A stretch of DNA of 64,000 nt from SAR324 cluster bacterium (GCA_015232315.1 JADFZZ010000001.1:1-64000); one strand, 5' to 3'. Counted from the stretch's first letter, positions 34,149-43,767 are shown. The notes: a model not told the origin generated them from the letters alone. A program made the numbers and translations.

Positions 34149-35240
34149 CTAAATCAACGATAACAGAAAATTATGCAATCGGGGACGGAAGGTTTTCATC
34201 TGCGGGATGTTGCCTTCACGGCTCAAATGAACCCTGTTGGTCAGCACAATCAACACGACATGGGAAATCGGATCCATCCACAGGGATGTGCCTGTAAACC
34301 CTGTATGCCCAATGCTGCCGTCAGGAAAAAGTTCACCACAACTCCAGTATCCCCGCCCCGACTGCTTGACATCCCAACCTAAACCTCGTGGCAGTAATTG
34401 CTTCGAATTGTGATTGCGTAGCATTTGGGTCACCGTCCTTGATGACAGCACCCGTTGTCCCTCCAGTGTTCCTCCGTTCAACATCATTCGACAAAAACGG
34501 TGAAGATCTTCCGCTGTCGAAAACAGCCCTGCGTTTCCTCCTTCACCCTGAAAGATAAAAGCGTTTTCATCATGAACAACGCCTCTCAACAACTGTTTCC
34601 GCCAAGGACAATTTTCAGTTGGAGCGACAGACATCACGGAAAGTCCGTGAGTCACCGGATTGAACGCGGTGTGTCTCAACCTGAGAGGAACCGCGATATT
34701 TTTATGAAAAAATTCGGTCAACGACATCCCAGACAGTTGACAGATGATTTTTCTCAAAATGATGAATCCCAGACAACTGTAAATCATTCGGGTTCCTGTT
34801 GGGCAGGCGAGTGGAATTTTCATTAATTTATTCCACGCATCGTCTTCATCAGTCGCCTCAGCGAATAAATTTTCCCATGCGGGCAATCCCGATGTGTGTG
34901 TCAGCAAATGGCGCAATGTAATGAATTTGGTCTCGTCTCTTAAAAATTCCGGAATGAAGGCGCTTACAGGATCTTCAAGATCCAGTTGCCCATGTTCCAG
35001 CAGAATCATGCATGACAGTGCTGTTGCCACAGGTTTTGTGATAGACGCGATGTCAAATAATGTGTTGCTCTGAAGTGGGTCTTCTGACGTCCGATCCAGG
35101 GAACCCCAGGCATGATGCAGTAAAATGTCATCTCCCACAGCAAACAGGATTTCAATTCCGGGAAACACGCCGTTGCTGAATTGTTGGGCTACCAACTGGC
35201 TCAATTCATGATATTTCTGATCGCTAATCGTGTATGTCAT
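34149..35240 (-). CDS. Serine hydrolase of the class C beta-lactamase family
   Basis: The protein (363 aa) has the SxxK catalytic motif SITK at residues 66-69, a Tyr-Ser pair (YSCLGF) in the YxN position, and HTG in GHTGFTG near the C-terminus. This is the three-motif layout of class C beta-lactamases, DD-peptidases and esterases such as EstB. There is no clear signal peptide, so a cytoplasmic esterase or amidase role is as likely as peptidoglycan hydrolysis. It converges with the small plus-strand gene at 34141, separated by 7 bases. The substrate cannot be told. Confidence 0.85.
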   Translation of the reverse strand: MTYTISDQKYHELSQLVAQQFSNGVFPGIEILFAVGDDILLHHAWGSLDRTSEDPLQSNTLFDIASITKPVATALSCMILLEHGQLDLEDPVSAFIPEFLRDETKFITLRHLLTHTSGLPAWENLFAEATDEDDAWNKLMKIPLACPTGTRMIYSCLGFIILRKIICQLSGMSLTEFFHKNIAVPLRLRHTAFNPVTHGLSVMSVAPTENCPWRKQLLRGVVHDENAFIFQGEGGNAGLFSTAEDLHRFCRMMLNGGTLEGQRVLSSRTVTQMLRNHNSKQLLPRGLGWDVKQSGRGYWSCGELFPDGSIGHTGFTGTSLWMDPISHVVLIVLTNRVHLSREGNIPQMKTFRPRLHNFLLSLI

Positions 35241-35326
35241 CTTGGATTATGGCTTGAAGTTAATAAGGAACAAAGATGTATTGTTCAAATTGATGAGTCA
35301 ACTTTCCCCTGTCAACTGGAGCAGTC

Positions 35327-36391
35327 ATGAAAATTCGATCCGCCATAGAAAAATTGACCCCCTATAAACCACCACTGGAAGGCAGAAATCCCAGGGAATT
35401 CACCCTGCTGGATTTCAATGAATCGCCTTTTCCCCTGCCACCGCATGTCCGGGAGCGACTGGTGGAATATATTCAGGGAAACACCCTGCATGTTTATCCC
35501 GCTTATGGCGATTTTCTGGAACACCTGGCGGCCTATACGGGAGTCACGCCTGAACAGTTGATTGTTACCAATGGCTCTGACCAGGCTATTGACATCATCC
35601 TGCGATGCATTCTGGATGCCGGTGATGAGATGGTGCTGGCAAAACCCGGATTTTCCATGTTTTTTCAAATAGCCGGAACCCTCGACGCGTCTGTGATTTC
35701 ACCCTTCTATTCTCTGGACGACATGCGTTTTCCGATGGACCAGATCGTCCGTTCTGTCACAGAAAAAACCCGGTTGATCGTGGTCATCAATCCCAACAAT
35801 CCGACGGGCACATCCGCCAGCCTGGAACAACTCCGTCAACTACTGACCACATTTCCGGATATAGCGGTTCTGGTGGATGAAGCTTATTACGAATTTACAG
35901 GAAAAACCTGTGTCTCACTGGTGAACGAATTTTCCAATCTTGTTGTGATCAGAACCTTTTCCAAGGCGTTTGCCATTCCCAGTTTGCGTTTGGGCTACGC
36001 GCTTGGCAATCCGGACTTCATTCAGCAACTTTACAAGATCAGAGGTCCGTATGATGTCAATATGCTGGCCATCGTTTCGGCCAGAGCCCAACTGGATAAT
36101 CCTGAACCATGGAAAGAAGCCATACGCCATGTGATGACAGAATCCAAGCCCGCATTGGAACATTTTTTTCAGACCCATCAAGTGAAATATTATCCAGGCG
36201 AGGCACATTTCATGTTGGTAGTTCCTGAAAATCTGCCGGAATCTGTTAATTATTTAAAAGATCATGGAATTTTGGTTCGCCCCATGCATCCGCCTATCGG
36301 CCATATGTTTCGGGTCAATGCGGGAACCATGGAGCAAACACAAAAATTCATTCAGATTTACAAAAAATATCTGGAGCTTGTTCATGATTAA
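35327..36391 (+). CDS. hisC: Histidinol-phosphate aminotransferase
   Basis: This PLP-dependent enzyme (354 aa) converts imidazole-acetol phosphate and glutamate to histidinol phosphate and 2-oxoglutarate. The fold type I signature is complete: YPAYGD near the start, NPNNPTG for the phosphate-binding strand, DEAYYEF for the pyridine-ring Asp and Tyr, and the Schiff-base Lys213 in RTFSKAFAIPSLRLGYALG. Length matches HisC, though some relatives act on aromatic amino acids or cobalamin precursors. It is not in a his operon here: the neighbours are a serine hydrolase on the other strand and a chemoreceptor. Confidence 0.85.
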   Translation: MKIRSAIEKLTPYKPPLEGRNPREFTLLDFNESPFPLPPHVRERLVEYIQGNTLHVYPAYGDFLEHLAAYTGVTPEQLIVTNGSDQAIDIILRCILDAGDEMVLAKPGFSMFFQIAGTLDASVISPFYSLDDMRFPMDQIVRSVTEKTRLIVVINPNNPTGTSASLEQLRQLLTTFPDIAVLVDEAYYEFTGKTCVSLVNEFSNLVVIRTFSKAFAIPSLRLGYALGNPDFIQQLYKIRGPYDVNMLAIVSARAQLDNPEPWKEAIRHVMTESKPALEHFFQTHQVKYYPGEAHFMLVVPENLPESVNYLKDHGILVRPMHPPIGHMFRVNAGTMEQTQKFIQIYKKYLELVHD

Positions 36392-36499
36392 AAATGCCAT
36401 TGACATTGAACCCTAAAACTCAATATAGGTTAAATTAAGGTTTAGTTTAAAACAAATCATCCCATTCCTTGATGAACAATATTCAACCCAACAGGAATT

Positions 36500-38212
36500 A
36501 TGACTACCAAAGCAGAAGATATGATGAGCGGTATTTCCAAAGCATCAGGAACCAAAGCACTCTCGCTTACAGGCAAAAAATTTCGGATGAATATTCTGAC
36601 GAAATTTCTGGGCAGTGTCGCCATCACCACCATCGTGATATCGGCCCTCGGCGCATTAATGGTTTCACAGCAGTATACTTCCGCACTGGAAGATGAAACA
36701 GAACGATCAATCAACCTGAAAGAAGAACAAATTGATCAGTCCATCAACGGGCAAAAAGAACTACTGAAGGCTAATTTGATCCAGCAGATGGAAATTCTGG
36801 GGGCTGTCATGAAGTACACTCTCGTCAATGAGAGTGTGGATGAGGGGCGACGCCGCGGGTTGGATGTCATTACTTCCATGCTGGGAGATAAAAACATTGT
36901 GGCGATATTGATCACCCATGGGGATGGCGCATCTTTTGTGGGGGGGCATGTTACAGAAAATGGTCAGATTGCGAGTCTGAAACAACTTACAGAAAATCAT
37001 CGCAAGAAGAATTCGATCCTTGAACGTGATATCACCAGTGGAACAGGTGAAGTGATTGGACGCATCAGCCTTGTTTATTCTCAGGACGTTATCAACAAAG
37101 CAAAACAGGCCTCAGAAGCAGAGTTGGCAGAATTGTCCAGTGCCATGAAACAAAGCATTGGCCGACAAGTCTTTTTGATCGTCAGAAATCATGTCATTGA
37201 GAGTATCATCTTTTTTATCATTCTGATGATGATCATCACCTGGCTTACCCAGAATCAGGTCATCAAACCGCTGGCAGGATTCAAGTCCATTCTTTCTGAT
37301 CTGGCATCGGCACAGGCTGATCTGACACGCAGAGTGGGCATTAAAAGCAATGATGAGCTTCAGGAAGTTGCCGGATTGCTCAACAGTTTTGTTCATCAAA
37401 TCCAGTCGATCGTTTCCAACATTTCCAGTATTGCCTCCAAAATCGACCATGAAAGCACTGAACTCAACTCCTCGATCGGTAGTGTTTCCGGAACCATCCA
37501 TGAGTTGACCGAACTGGCAACCACTCAGTCTGCCGCGATTGAACAGACGTCCGCGACCATGCGGGAGATTCAGTCCGGTGTGGAAATGACAGCAAATTAT
37601 GCCAAAGACGCAGACAGACTTTCAACCGAAGCTGGTGAGGAAAGTCAGGAAAGTTCAAAAGCGGTGCAGCAGATGCAGTTGAGTATGCAGCGAATCCACG
37701 ATACCGCGTCCCAAATCAACAATTTTATTTCCGCGATCAATGAGATTGCCAACCAGACCAACCTGCTTTCCTTGAATGCCGCCATTGAGGCCGCCAAAGC
37801 TGGAGAACAGGGAAAAGGGTTTGCGGTGGTTGCGGATGAAGTCCGGCGTTTGGCTGAGAACTCCGCCAAAGTGACCCAGGAAATTCAGGGCTTGATTCAG
37901 GAAAGCAACCAGCGGATTGGCGAAGGACAGGATGCTGTTAAAATGGTGGATGCCAGTCTGGCAAGAATCAGCGAAAAAATTGCCCAAAGTTCAACAGTGG
38001 TGTCTGAAATTTCAACCGCGACTTCCGAACAAAGTATTGCCGCGCAAGAGATCAACGTCACGCTGGAACGTCTTGCGGAAAGCAGTTCCCATGTTGCGGA
38101 TGCCGCTGAAAAAATTGACAAGACCTCATCCCAGCAGGTTCAGTTTGCCCAGCATGTTTCTTCCAGTGCTGGAGAACTTCAGGATCAGATCAAGCAATAC
38201 AAATACAACTAA
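36500..38212 (+). CDS. Methyl-accepting chemotaxis protein
   Basis: The receptor (570 aa) is preceded by ACAGGAATT. A long cytoplasmic N-terminal tail of about 30 residues precedes TM1 (about 33-58). A sensor domain (about 60-230) resembles single Cache folds. TM2 lies at about 232-250, then HAMP. The methyl-accepting coiled coil has a well-conserved hairpin tip: [20 protein letters not shown] and [16 protein letters not shown]. The helical bundle ends at the C-terminus without a CheR-docking pentapeptide. It signals to CheA via CheW and presumably controls the flagellar motor whose parts are encoded at 54290-59352. Confidence 0.92.
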   Translation: MTTKAEDMMSGISKASGTKALSLTGKKFRMNILTKFLGSVAITTIVISALGALMVSQQYTSALEDETERSINLKEEQIDQSINGQKELLKANLIQQMEILGAVMKYTLVNESVDEGRRRGLDVITSMLGDKNIVAILITHGDGASFVGGHVTENGQIASLKQLTENHRKKNSILERDITSGTGEVIGRISLVYSQDVINKAKQASEAELAELSSAMKQSIGRQVFLIVRNHVIESIIFFIILMMIITWLTQNQVIKPLAGFKSILSDLASAQADLTRRVGIKSNDELQEVAGLLNSFVHQIQSIVSNISSIASKIDHESTELNSSIGSVSGTIHELTELATTQSAAIEQTSATMREIQSGVEMTANYAKDADRLSTEAGEESQESSKAVQQMQLSMQRIHDTASQINNFISAINEIANQTNLLSLNAAIEAAKAGEQGKGFAVVADEVRRLAENSAKVTQEIQGLIQESNQRIGEGQDAVKMVDASLARISEKIAQSSTVVSEISTATSEQSIAAQEINVTLERLAESSSHVADAAEKIDKTSSQQVQFAQHVSSSAGELQDQIKQYKYN

Positions 38213-38226
38213 TCCGCACAAATTAG

Positions 38227-38250
38227 TCCGGGGCGACTTGATTCCCCGGA
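38227..38250 (+). terminator. Terminator hairpin after the chemoreceptor gene
   Basis: TCCGGGG (38227-38233) pairs with CCCCGGA (38244-38250) across a 10-base loop; the sequence after it is T/C-rich (TGTCCTCCTTTGTTT). It sits 15 bases after the stop codon. Confidence 0.6.
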
Positions 38251-38312
38251 TGTCCTCCTTTGTTTCGCATAATCCATAATTCTATTTTTCTATTGACCAA
38301 GGATGATCTCCA

Positions 38313-38603
38313 TTATGGTTTCAACCTTGTTCTTGCAATTTCATACACTTTATTTCCCTCTCGTTTTCCTATCGCAATCACCAAAACAACCAGCTCATTT
38401 TCAATGACTTCATAAACCAGACGATAGCCACTGGATTTTAATTTAATTTTATAGTGGTTTGAGAATCCTGAAAGTCGACTGGCAGATACATGAGGATTCT
38501 CCAGTCTTTCTTCCAATTTCTTTTTCAACTGTAATTGAATGTTTGAATCCAGTTTTTTCCATTCTTTGAGGGCTGTTGGCAGAAAATGTAATTTATAACT
38601 CAT
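38313..38603 (-). CDS. RelE/StbE-type toxin
   Basis: The start at 38603 (MSYKLHFLPTALKEW) is preferred over an earlier in-frame Met. The protein (96 aa) matches the RelE/ParE fold: KEWKKLD, then RLSGFSNHYKIKLKSSGYRLVYEV, ending in VLVIAIGKREGNKVYE. Basic and aromatic residues (KIKLKSSGYRLVY) are those used by RelE-family ribosome-dependent mRNA nucleases. It lies 3' of the antitoxin gene with an 11-base overlap, the usual order. Confidence 0.9.
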   Translation of the reverse strand: MSYKLHFLPTALKEWKKLDSNIQLQLKKKLEERLENPHVSASRLSGFSNHYKIKLKSSGYRLVYEVIENELVVLVIAIGKREGNKVYEIARTRLKP

Positions 38604-38844
38604 CAATGGACACTTCAATGGCTTGTTGTTTTTCTGAAAGACGTTGTTTTACAATTTCACCCAGCTCATGATCCTCAAGTTTTTCCAGAAGCAGTTCATA
38701 AGTTTCAGCAGGTATTAGATAAGCCGTCGGTTTATTATGACTCAGAATAGTGATTGGATTTCCTTCAGACTGTCTTAACAATGCGGATGGATTCTTCTTT
38801 AGCTCTGAAATGCTGGCAGAAAATCCGGCTAGTATTGGTTCCAT
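38593..38844 (-). CDS. StbD/Phd-YefM-type antitoxin
   Basis: The protein (83 aa) has an N-terminal DNA-binding half with ILAGFSASISELKKNPSALL, which matches StbD-type antitoxins, and the signature LSHNKPTAYLIPAE. The acidic, probably disordered C-terminus neutralises the toxin. Together with the overlapping RelE-like gene it forms a type II toxin-antitoxin operon. Such antitoxins usually repress their own promoter, here within the A+T-rich stretch upstream of 38844. Confidence 0.9.
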   Translation of the reverse strand: MEPILAGFSASISELKKNPSALLRQSEGNPITILSHNKPTAYLIPAETYELLLEKLEDHELGEIVKQRLSEKQQAIEVSIDEL

Positions 38845-39034
38845 TTCATTTCTCCCAAATATGATCCCATTAAATCATTTTATTTATTTCATATATAGAG
38901 TATGCCTCATGAGTTGCAAGTTCCCGTACTTACGAAATTATAATGCGTGAATAGCGAATCACTTAAAACGGGATACTCTCAAGATATGCTTCATTTCACA
39001 GCTTGAATTATTGACAACCTGCCAGTTATTAATC

Positions 39035-40012
39035 ATGGAACACGAACATCATCACACCATCGCAGACACAGACGCCAATCAGCGAATTGACAAATTTCTG
39101 GCTACGGATGAGTTTATCACGTCACGGGCTGAAGTGCAGCGTCTTCTCAAATCAGGGGATATTACGGTCAATCAGCTTTGTGTCAATCCGTCCTACAAAC
39201 TACGGGCTGGCGATCTGGTCCGCATTGTGTTGCCTGAACCGGAACTGCTGGATCTGGTGCCTGAGCAGGGACCTCTGGATATTCTTTATGAAGATGCCAA
39301 TTTACTGGTGATCAACAAGGCCGCGGGCGTTGTTGTGCATCCGGCGCCGGGACACAATTCAGGAACGCTGGTCCATTTTCTCATGCACCATTGCAAGGAT
39401 CTGGCAGGGATCGGGGGGGTGCAACGGCCTGGAATTGTCCACCGACTGGATAAGGACACCTCCGGAACGCTGGTTGTGGCAAAAAACGATATTGCCCACC
39501 AGAGTCTGGTGGAACAATTCAAGGTTCACTCAATCCATCGACAATATATCGCTCTGGTCTGGGGCGTTCCCATGATGTCATCAGGCACTATTTCCGCGGC
39601 CATCGGGCGCAACCCCAATAACCGCAAAAAAATGGGTCTGAATGAACGTGGAAAGCATGCGGTCACGCATTGGCGGGTCCTGGAACGCTTTCAAAATTGC
39701 GCTCTGCTTTCATGCACGCTTGAAACCGGAAGAACCCATCAAATCCGCACCCATCTCACGTCCATGGGATTCCCACTGATTGGCGATCAGCAATATGGAA
39801 CGTCGCCCCTGCATCGTCTGAAAAATCTGCCGGGACCGGTGAAACAACAATTGAGTCAGTTGCACAGACAGGCGTTGCATGCCCAGGAACTGGGATTCAT
39901 CCATCCTGTATCTCAGGATTATATGAAATTTTCCGCTCCTGTTCCTGAAGATATGTCGCTCTTGCTGGATATATTAAGAAAATTTCATCCTAACCATATG
40001 CTGCGGAATTGA
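39035..40012 (+). CDS. rluD: Ribosomal large-subunit pseudouridine synthase D
   Basis: The start at 39035 (MEHEHHH) is chosen over an upstream in-frame Met because it begins closer to the S4 domain. The protein (325 aa) has an S4 RNA-binding domain (about 17-75: QRIDKFLA and SRAEVQRLLKSGDITVN). The RluA-family catalytic domain has Asp139 in HRLDKDTSG, plus RTHQIRTHL and ALHAQELGF. It isomerises uridines in helix 69 of 23S rRNA. It begins downstream of the divergent toxin-antitoxin pair. Confidence 0.92.
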   Translation: MEHEHHHTIADTDANQRIDKFLATDEFITSRAEVQRLLKSGDITVNQLCVNPSYKLRAGDLVRIVLPEPELLDLVPEQGPLDILYEDANLLVINKAAGVVVHPAPGHNSGTLVHFLMHHCKDLAGIGGVQRPGIVHRLDKDTSGTLVVAKNDIAHQSLVEQFKVHSIHRQYIALVWGVPMMSSGTISAAIGRNPNNRKKMGLNERGKHAVTHWRVLERFQNCALLSCTLETGRTHQIRTHLTSMGFPLIGDQQYGTSPLHRLKNLPGPVKQQLSQLHRQALHAQELGFIHPVSQDYMKFSAPVPEDMSLLLDILRKFHPNHMLRN

Positions 40013-40170
40013 CACCTGAAACACCTATCTTTCTGCTTGAACCTTGTCTATGGTTCCATTATCGTTCCTCCTCTTAACAACTCTTCAATGAAGGGTTTCT
40101 GAGGTGCGAGTTCTTTGAAAAAATTGTTACTCATTTTTCAATACTCATCATTCTCGAGTTCATAGCAAAT

Positions 40171-40196
40171 AACCCGAAAAGTTTTACGGGTTTTCC
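40171..40196 (+). terminator. Possible terminator or leader hairpin before ilvC
   Basis: AACCCG (40171-40176) pairs with CGGGTT (40187-40192), with AAAA/TTTT extending the stem and TTTT following. It lies about 160 bases after rluD and about 80 before ilvC. It could terminate rluD or act in an ilvC leader. A second hairpin, CATTCAG/CTGAATG (40214-40220, 40233-40239), lies between it and ilvC. Confidence 0.35.
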
Positions 40197-40277
40197 GTGA
40201 TAACGCATGTAAGCATTCAGGTAACAGAACCACTGAATGTTTGCGGAAACAGCAGACTCATTCCCAGAGGAATTTAC

Positions 40278-41324
40278 ATGAAAAATATCAACATTGCCGG
40301 CCATACTGAAACGATCATCGAACGAGCGGATTACCCGATTGAAAAATGTAAGAAAATTTTAGACAAAGAAGTGACCGCCATCCTGGGCTATGGTCCACAG
40401 GGACGAGGACAAAGTCTCAACATGCGCGATCAGGGATTCAATGTCATTCTGGGTCTGCGACCGGGCTCCAGTTGGGACAAAGCAGTTGCTGATGGCTGGG
40501 TTGCCGGAAAAAATCTGTTTGAAATCGCGGAAGCCACCAAACGGGGAACCATCATTCAATACCTGCTGTCGGATGCTTCACAAATCGCCATGTGGCCCAC
40601 TGTGAAAGCAAACCTGAAGGAAGGAGACGCACTGTATTTTTCTCATGGTTTCGGTATTGTTTTCAAAGATCAGACAAACATCATTCCTCCGGCCAACGTG
40701 GATGTCATTCTGGTGGCACCCAAGGGTAGCGGCTTGACTGTCAGAACACATTTTGAAGCAGGTCGCGGAATCAATGCGTCATGGGCCATTCATCAGGATT
40801 TCACAGGAAAAGCCAAAGACCGTTGTGTTGCCACCGCGTTTGCCATCGGGTCCGGACATCTGTTTCAGACCACTTTTGAGAAGGAAGTTCACAGTGATCT
40901 GACGGGCGAACGTTGTGTGTTGATGGGTTTGATCCAGGGTGCGTTCCTTGCGCAGTATGAAGTGTTGAGAGAGCATGGTCACTCCCCCTCTGAAGCGTAC
41001 AATGAAACCATTGAAGAAGCTTTGCAAAGTCTGTATCCATTGATTGCCGAAAAAGGAATGGACTGGATGTTTGCCAATTGTTCCACCACAGCCCAACGCG
41101 GTGCTTTGGACTGGGCCCCCAAATTTCACAAGGCCGTCAAACCCGTGATTGAAGAATGCTATCAGAGCGTGATTACCGGCAATGAAGCCAAACTCTCCAT
41201 TGATTCCAATTCCCGTGCGAATTATCGTGTTGAACTGGAAAAAGAGTTACAAGCCATGCAGGATCAGGAAATGTGGCAGGCAGGCAAGGCCTTGCGTCCA
41301 TTACGTCCGGAAAATGCCAGGTAA
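40278..41324 (+). CDS. ilvC: Ketol-acid reductoisomerase, short Bacteroidetes-like form
   Basis: The ATG at 40278 has AGAGGA upstream. The protein (348 aa) catalyses the second step of valine/leucine/isoleucine synthesis, rearranging and reducing acetolactate with NAD(P)H and Mg2+. The Rossmann motif is GYGPQGRGQSLNMRDQGFNV. The metal-binding helices contain SDLTGER and EAYNETIEE. The late motif ANCSTTAQRGALDW, the SIDSNSRANY region and the ending LRPENAR are those of the 345-350 residue form known from Bacteroidetes, different from both the usual 330-residue class I and the 490-residue class II enzymes. No other ilv or leu gene is nearby, so transfer or relocation as a single gene is possible. 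Confidence 0.92.
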   Translation: MKNINIAGHTETIIERADYPIEKCKKILDKEVTAILGYGPQGRGQSLNMRDQGFNVILGLRPGSSWDKAVADGWVAGKNLFEIAEATKRGTIIQYLLSDASQIAMWPTVKANLKEGDALYFSHGFGIVFKDQTNIIPPANVDVILVAPKGSGLTVRTHFEAGRGINASWAIHQDFTGKAKDRCVATAFAIGSGHLFQTTFEKEVHSDLTGERCVLMGLIQGAFLAQYEVLREHGHSPSEAYNETIEEALQSLYPLIAEKGMDWMFANCSTTAQRGALDWAPKFHKAVKPVIEECYQSVITGNEAKLSIDSNSRANYRVELEKELQAMQDQEMWQAGKALRPLRPENAR

Positions 41325-41360
41325 TTAAATGAACCATCAAGGAATTATTTGAGGAGTGTT

Positions 41361-41699
41361 ATGTCAGGATTAAAGCTCTTAGGTGAAGGCAGCCAATATT
41401 ATGCAATGCAGTCTCATCAGAGATTCAGGAAAAGTGAAGATCTGGAAGTGGATGCCATTCCTTTTTCAGGAGCTCTTCGCCATCATTATAATCCCAACAT
41501 GGTTCTTCTGCTCACTCATCCCTGGGACCGGGATGGGGTTGTTTTTGAATTTCGGCAGGAAGACATCATCTTTGCGGAAGAGTTATCCAGCCAGACTCGA
41601 CCGGATGGCGTTACCGTTGAAATGGCCAAACTCTGGTTGAAAAAAGGTAGCATTGCCATGAAAATGCAACCTGTCCGGGTTGGCGATTCAGAAGAATGA
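41361..41699 (+). CDS. Conserved-looking small protein, unknown function
   Basis: The ATG at 41361 follows GAGGAG at 10 bases. The product (112 aa) is soluble, with predicted beta strands (HHYNPNMVLLLTHP, GVVFEFRQEDIIFAEEL) and no Cys clusters or membrane segments. The strand pattern suggests a small beta-rich domain. It lies 36 bases after ilvC and 1 base before the EVE gene, so is probably part of a short operon with them. I do not recognise the family. Confidence 0.7.
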   Translation: MSGLKLLGEGSQYYAMQSHQRFRKSEDLEVDAIPFSGALRHHYNPNMVLLLTHPWDRDGVVFEFRQEDIIFAEELSSQTRPDGVTVEMAKLWLKKGSIAMKMQPVRVGDSEE

Positions 41700-41700
41700 T

Positions 41701-42171
41701 ATGAAATACTGGCTGATGAAATCAGAGCCAAACGTCTTTTCCATTGATGATTTGAGGCAGTGTCCTCAGCAAACAGAAAGCTGGGATGGTGTGAGAAATT
41801 ATCAGGCACGCAATTACATGCGTGATGAAATGTCCAGAGGCGATATGGTTCTGTTTTATCACAGCCGTATTTCCCCCTCCATTGCGGGATTGGCTGAAAT
41901 AGTTCAAACAGCCCATCCTGATCCCACATCCTGGAATCCTTCCAGTCCCTACTTTGATCCCAAAAGTACCCCTGATCAACCGCGCTGGTTTATGGTGGCT
42001 GTGCGGTTCCGGGAAAAATTCAAAAATCCACTTTCGCTGGATTATCTGAAAACGATTCCTGAACTCCAACCCATGATGTTATTGCGTAAGGGATCCAGAC
42101 TTTCGATCCAACCCGTCACGAAGGAGGAATACACCATCATTCTTGATTTGGCACATTCATCATCTCTTTGA
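41701..42171 (+). CDS. EVE-domain protein (THYN1 family)
   Basis: The ATG at 41701 almost touches the preceding stop. The protein (156 aa) is a single EVE domain, beginning YWLMKSEPNVFSIDDL, with SWDGVRNYQARNYMRD and MLLRKGSRLSIQPV, all characteristic. EVE domains belong to the PUA-like fold and bind modified bases in nucleic acids. No restriction or modification gene is next to it, so a defence role is not supported here. The gene is followed 7 bases later by a response regulator. Confidence 0.9.
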   Translation: MKYWLMKSEPNVFSIDDLRQCPQQTESWDGVRNYQARNYMRDEMSRGDMVLFYHSRISPSIAGLAEIVQTAHPDPTSWNPSSPYFDPKSTPDQPRWFMVAVRFREKFKNPLSLDYLKTIPELQPMMLLRKGSRLSIQPVTKEEYTIILDLAHSSSL

Positions 42172-42178
42172 GGTTGCA

Positions 42179-43657
42179 ATGGATTCCAGTGAAAATAAAT
42201 TTCAATACAGCAAGAAACCATTGTTTTCCCCCAGGCAGGCTGCTTCCAAGGAGGAGCTTGCGACTCAGAAATGGAAAGTATTGATTGTGGATGATGCGGA
42301 AGAAATTCATCTTCTGACAAAAATGGTGTTACGAAATTTTACTTTCATGAACAGAGGGCTGGAATTCGTCAGCGCCTACTCCGGAGCGGAATCCCGCAAA
42401 ATCATTCTCCAGCATTCGGATATCGCTGTTATTCTGCTGGATGTGGTGATGGAAGAAGATGATTCCGGACTCAAGGTGGTCAGGTTCCTTCGCAATGAAC
42501 TGCAAAACCAGTTGGTGCGCATTGTTCTGCGGACCGGACAACCGGGACAGGCACCGGAAGAAAAAGTGATTGTCGAGTATGATATCAATGATTATAAAGC
42601 AAAAACAGAGTTAACTGCCCCTAAACTGTTCACCACCATGTTCTCCGCATTGAGATCATACCGTGATCTCATGACCATTGAAAACAACCGGCGTTCTCTT
42701 GAAAAAATCATTGAATCCTCGTGCAACCTTTATAATTTGCCGTCCATGAGGAAGTTTGCGTCTGGAAGTCTCAGTCAGATTGTCTCCATTCTCAATCTCA
42801 GTCCACATGCCATCTATTGTCATGTTTCCAACTCATTGCAAAAACCGGCCTTTGACATCATTGCCGCAACCGGCAAATATGAAACACAGATACATAACAA
42901 TTTATCCGAAATCCTGAATGTCACCGCTTTGAACGATTGCCTGTCAGTGGTGCACAATCAAAAAAATCTGTACTCGGATCATCACTACATTGGTTATTTT
43001 CAAGGACATAATCTGGGCGCCAGCATTCTGTTTCTTGAAAGTCACAACGAACTCACTCAAACCGATTGGCAATTGCTGGATTTCTTTTCTCTGCACATCA
43101 AAACGGCTTATTCTAACCTTGATGTCAAACATCAACTGGTATGCGTGCTGGAACGTTTTATGAATATTATGGAGGAATTTTCCCGAAATCAGAACCAGTT
43201 CGAAAAAATAAGCCATTTTTTCAATAAAGCCCCGCAATATGCCCATATGCTGGCACTCAGGTATGGACTTTCTGAGGACGAGGCGAAGCATCTTAAAAAC
43301 GCGGCCAGCATTTATCATCTGCGCCAATTGCTACTTCCGTCAACTTTGCAAATGATTCCAGCCCAAACAACAGAAGACTATTCTTCATTCATCCAATCCG
43401 CGATCACCATCACACTCCAGATTCAGGCGTATCAGGCGCAAGGTGTTTCACAGGGTCTGCTTAACAATGAGATCCATCTCTATACAAAAATAGTTGCCTT
43501 GGCCAACGATCTCACAGAGGTGATAAACAGTTCCCCTCAAGGTGACAGGGACCTGGACAGCATCAAAAGTAAATTGCTTGCTCTCCCGGGAACCAGACAT
43601 GATCCTGAACTGATGTCTCTCCTTCTTGAACATCTGGACGTATTTCTGGAAGTCTGA
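42179..43657 (+). CDS. Response regulator with DUF3369 and degenerate HD-GYP-like domain
   Basis: The ATG at 42179 has GAGG upstream; an in-frame codon at 42143 lies inside the EVE gene. The protein (492 aa) has an N-terminal receiver (about 30-165): acidic pair in IVDDAEE, phospho-acceptor Asp in ILLDVVMEEDDSG, and Lys in DYKAKTEL. The GQAPEEKVIVEYDINDYKAKTEL stretch is typical of the DUF3369 group. The middle (about 185-330) is GAF-like. The C-terminal part resembles an HD-GYP domain (LALRYGLSEDEAKHLKNAASIYHLRQLLLPSTL), but the HD pair is replaced by YH and no GYP loop is seen, so phosphodiesterase activity is unlikely. It may act by protein-protein contact. Confidence 0.75.
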   Translation: MDSSENKFQYSKKPLFSPRQAASKEELATQKWKVLIVDDAEEIHLLTKMVLRNFTFMNRGLEFVSAYSGAESRKIILQHSDIAVILLDVVMEEDDSGLKVVRFLRNELQNQLVRIVLRTGQPGQAPEEKVIVEYDINDYKAKTELTAPKLFTTMFSALRSYRDLMTIENNRRSLEKIIESSCNLYNLPSMRKFASGSLSQIVSILNLSPHAIYCHVSNSLQKPAFDIIAATGKYETQIHNNLSEILNVTALNDCLSVVHNQKNLYSDHHYIGYFQGHNLGASILFLESHNELTQTDWQLLDFFSLHIKTAYSNLDVKHQLVCVLERFMNIMEEFSRNQNQFEKISHFFNKAPQYAHMLALRYGLSEDEAKHLKNAASIYHLRQLLLPSTLQMIPAQTTEDYSSFIQSAITITLQIQAYQAQGVSQGLLNNEIHLYTKIVALANDLTEVINSSPQGDRDLDSIKSKLLALPGTRHDPELMSLLLEHLDVFLEV

Positions 43658-43710
43658 ATTATACTTCAGACGGGTGAAATCTGGAATTTTAAGAGTTGTG
43701 TCATACCAGA

Positions 43711-43767
43711 CTTGATCCGGTATCCAGAGTCCACAGAGCGCCGCATACCCATGGATTCCGTGTCAAG
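43711..43767. repeat. Imperfect inverted repeat, REP-like
   Basis: CTTGATCCGGTATCCA (43711-43726) and TGGATTCCGTGTCAAG (43752-43767) pair at 13 of 16 positions. The motif with TCCGGTATCCA near one end and GGATTCC near the other resembles small palindromic repeats common in large proteobacterial genomes. It lies in the gap 43658-44180, which otherwise holds only a doubtful minus-strand frame (43763-44080) without a ribosome binding site. Confidence 0.5.

Noticed and set aside
41701-42171. EVE protein as part of a defence or restriction system
   Set aside because: No restriction, modification or known defence gene is adjacent; neighbours are ilvC, a small unknown gene and a response regulator.
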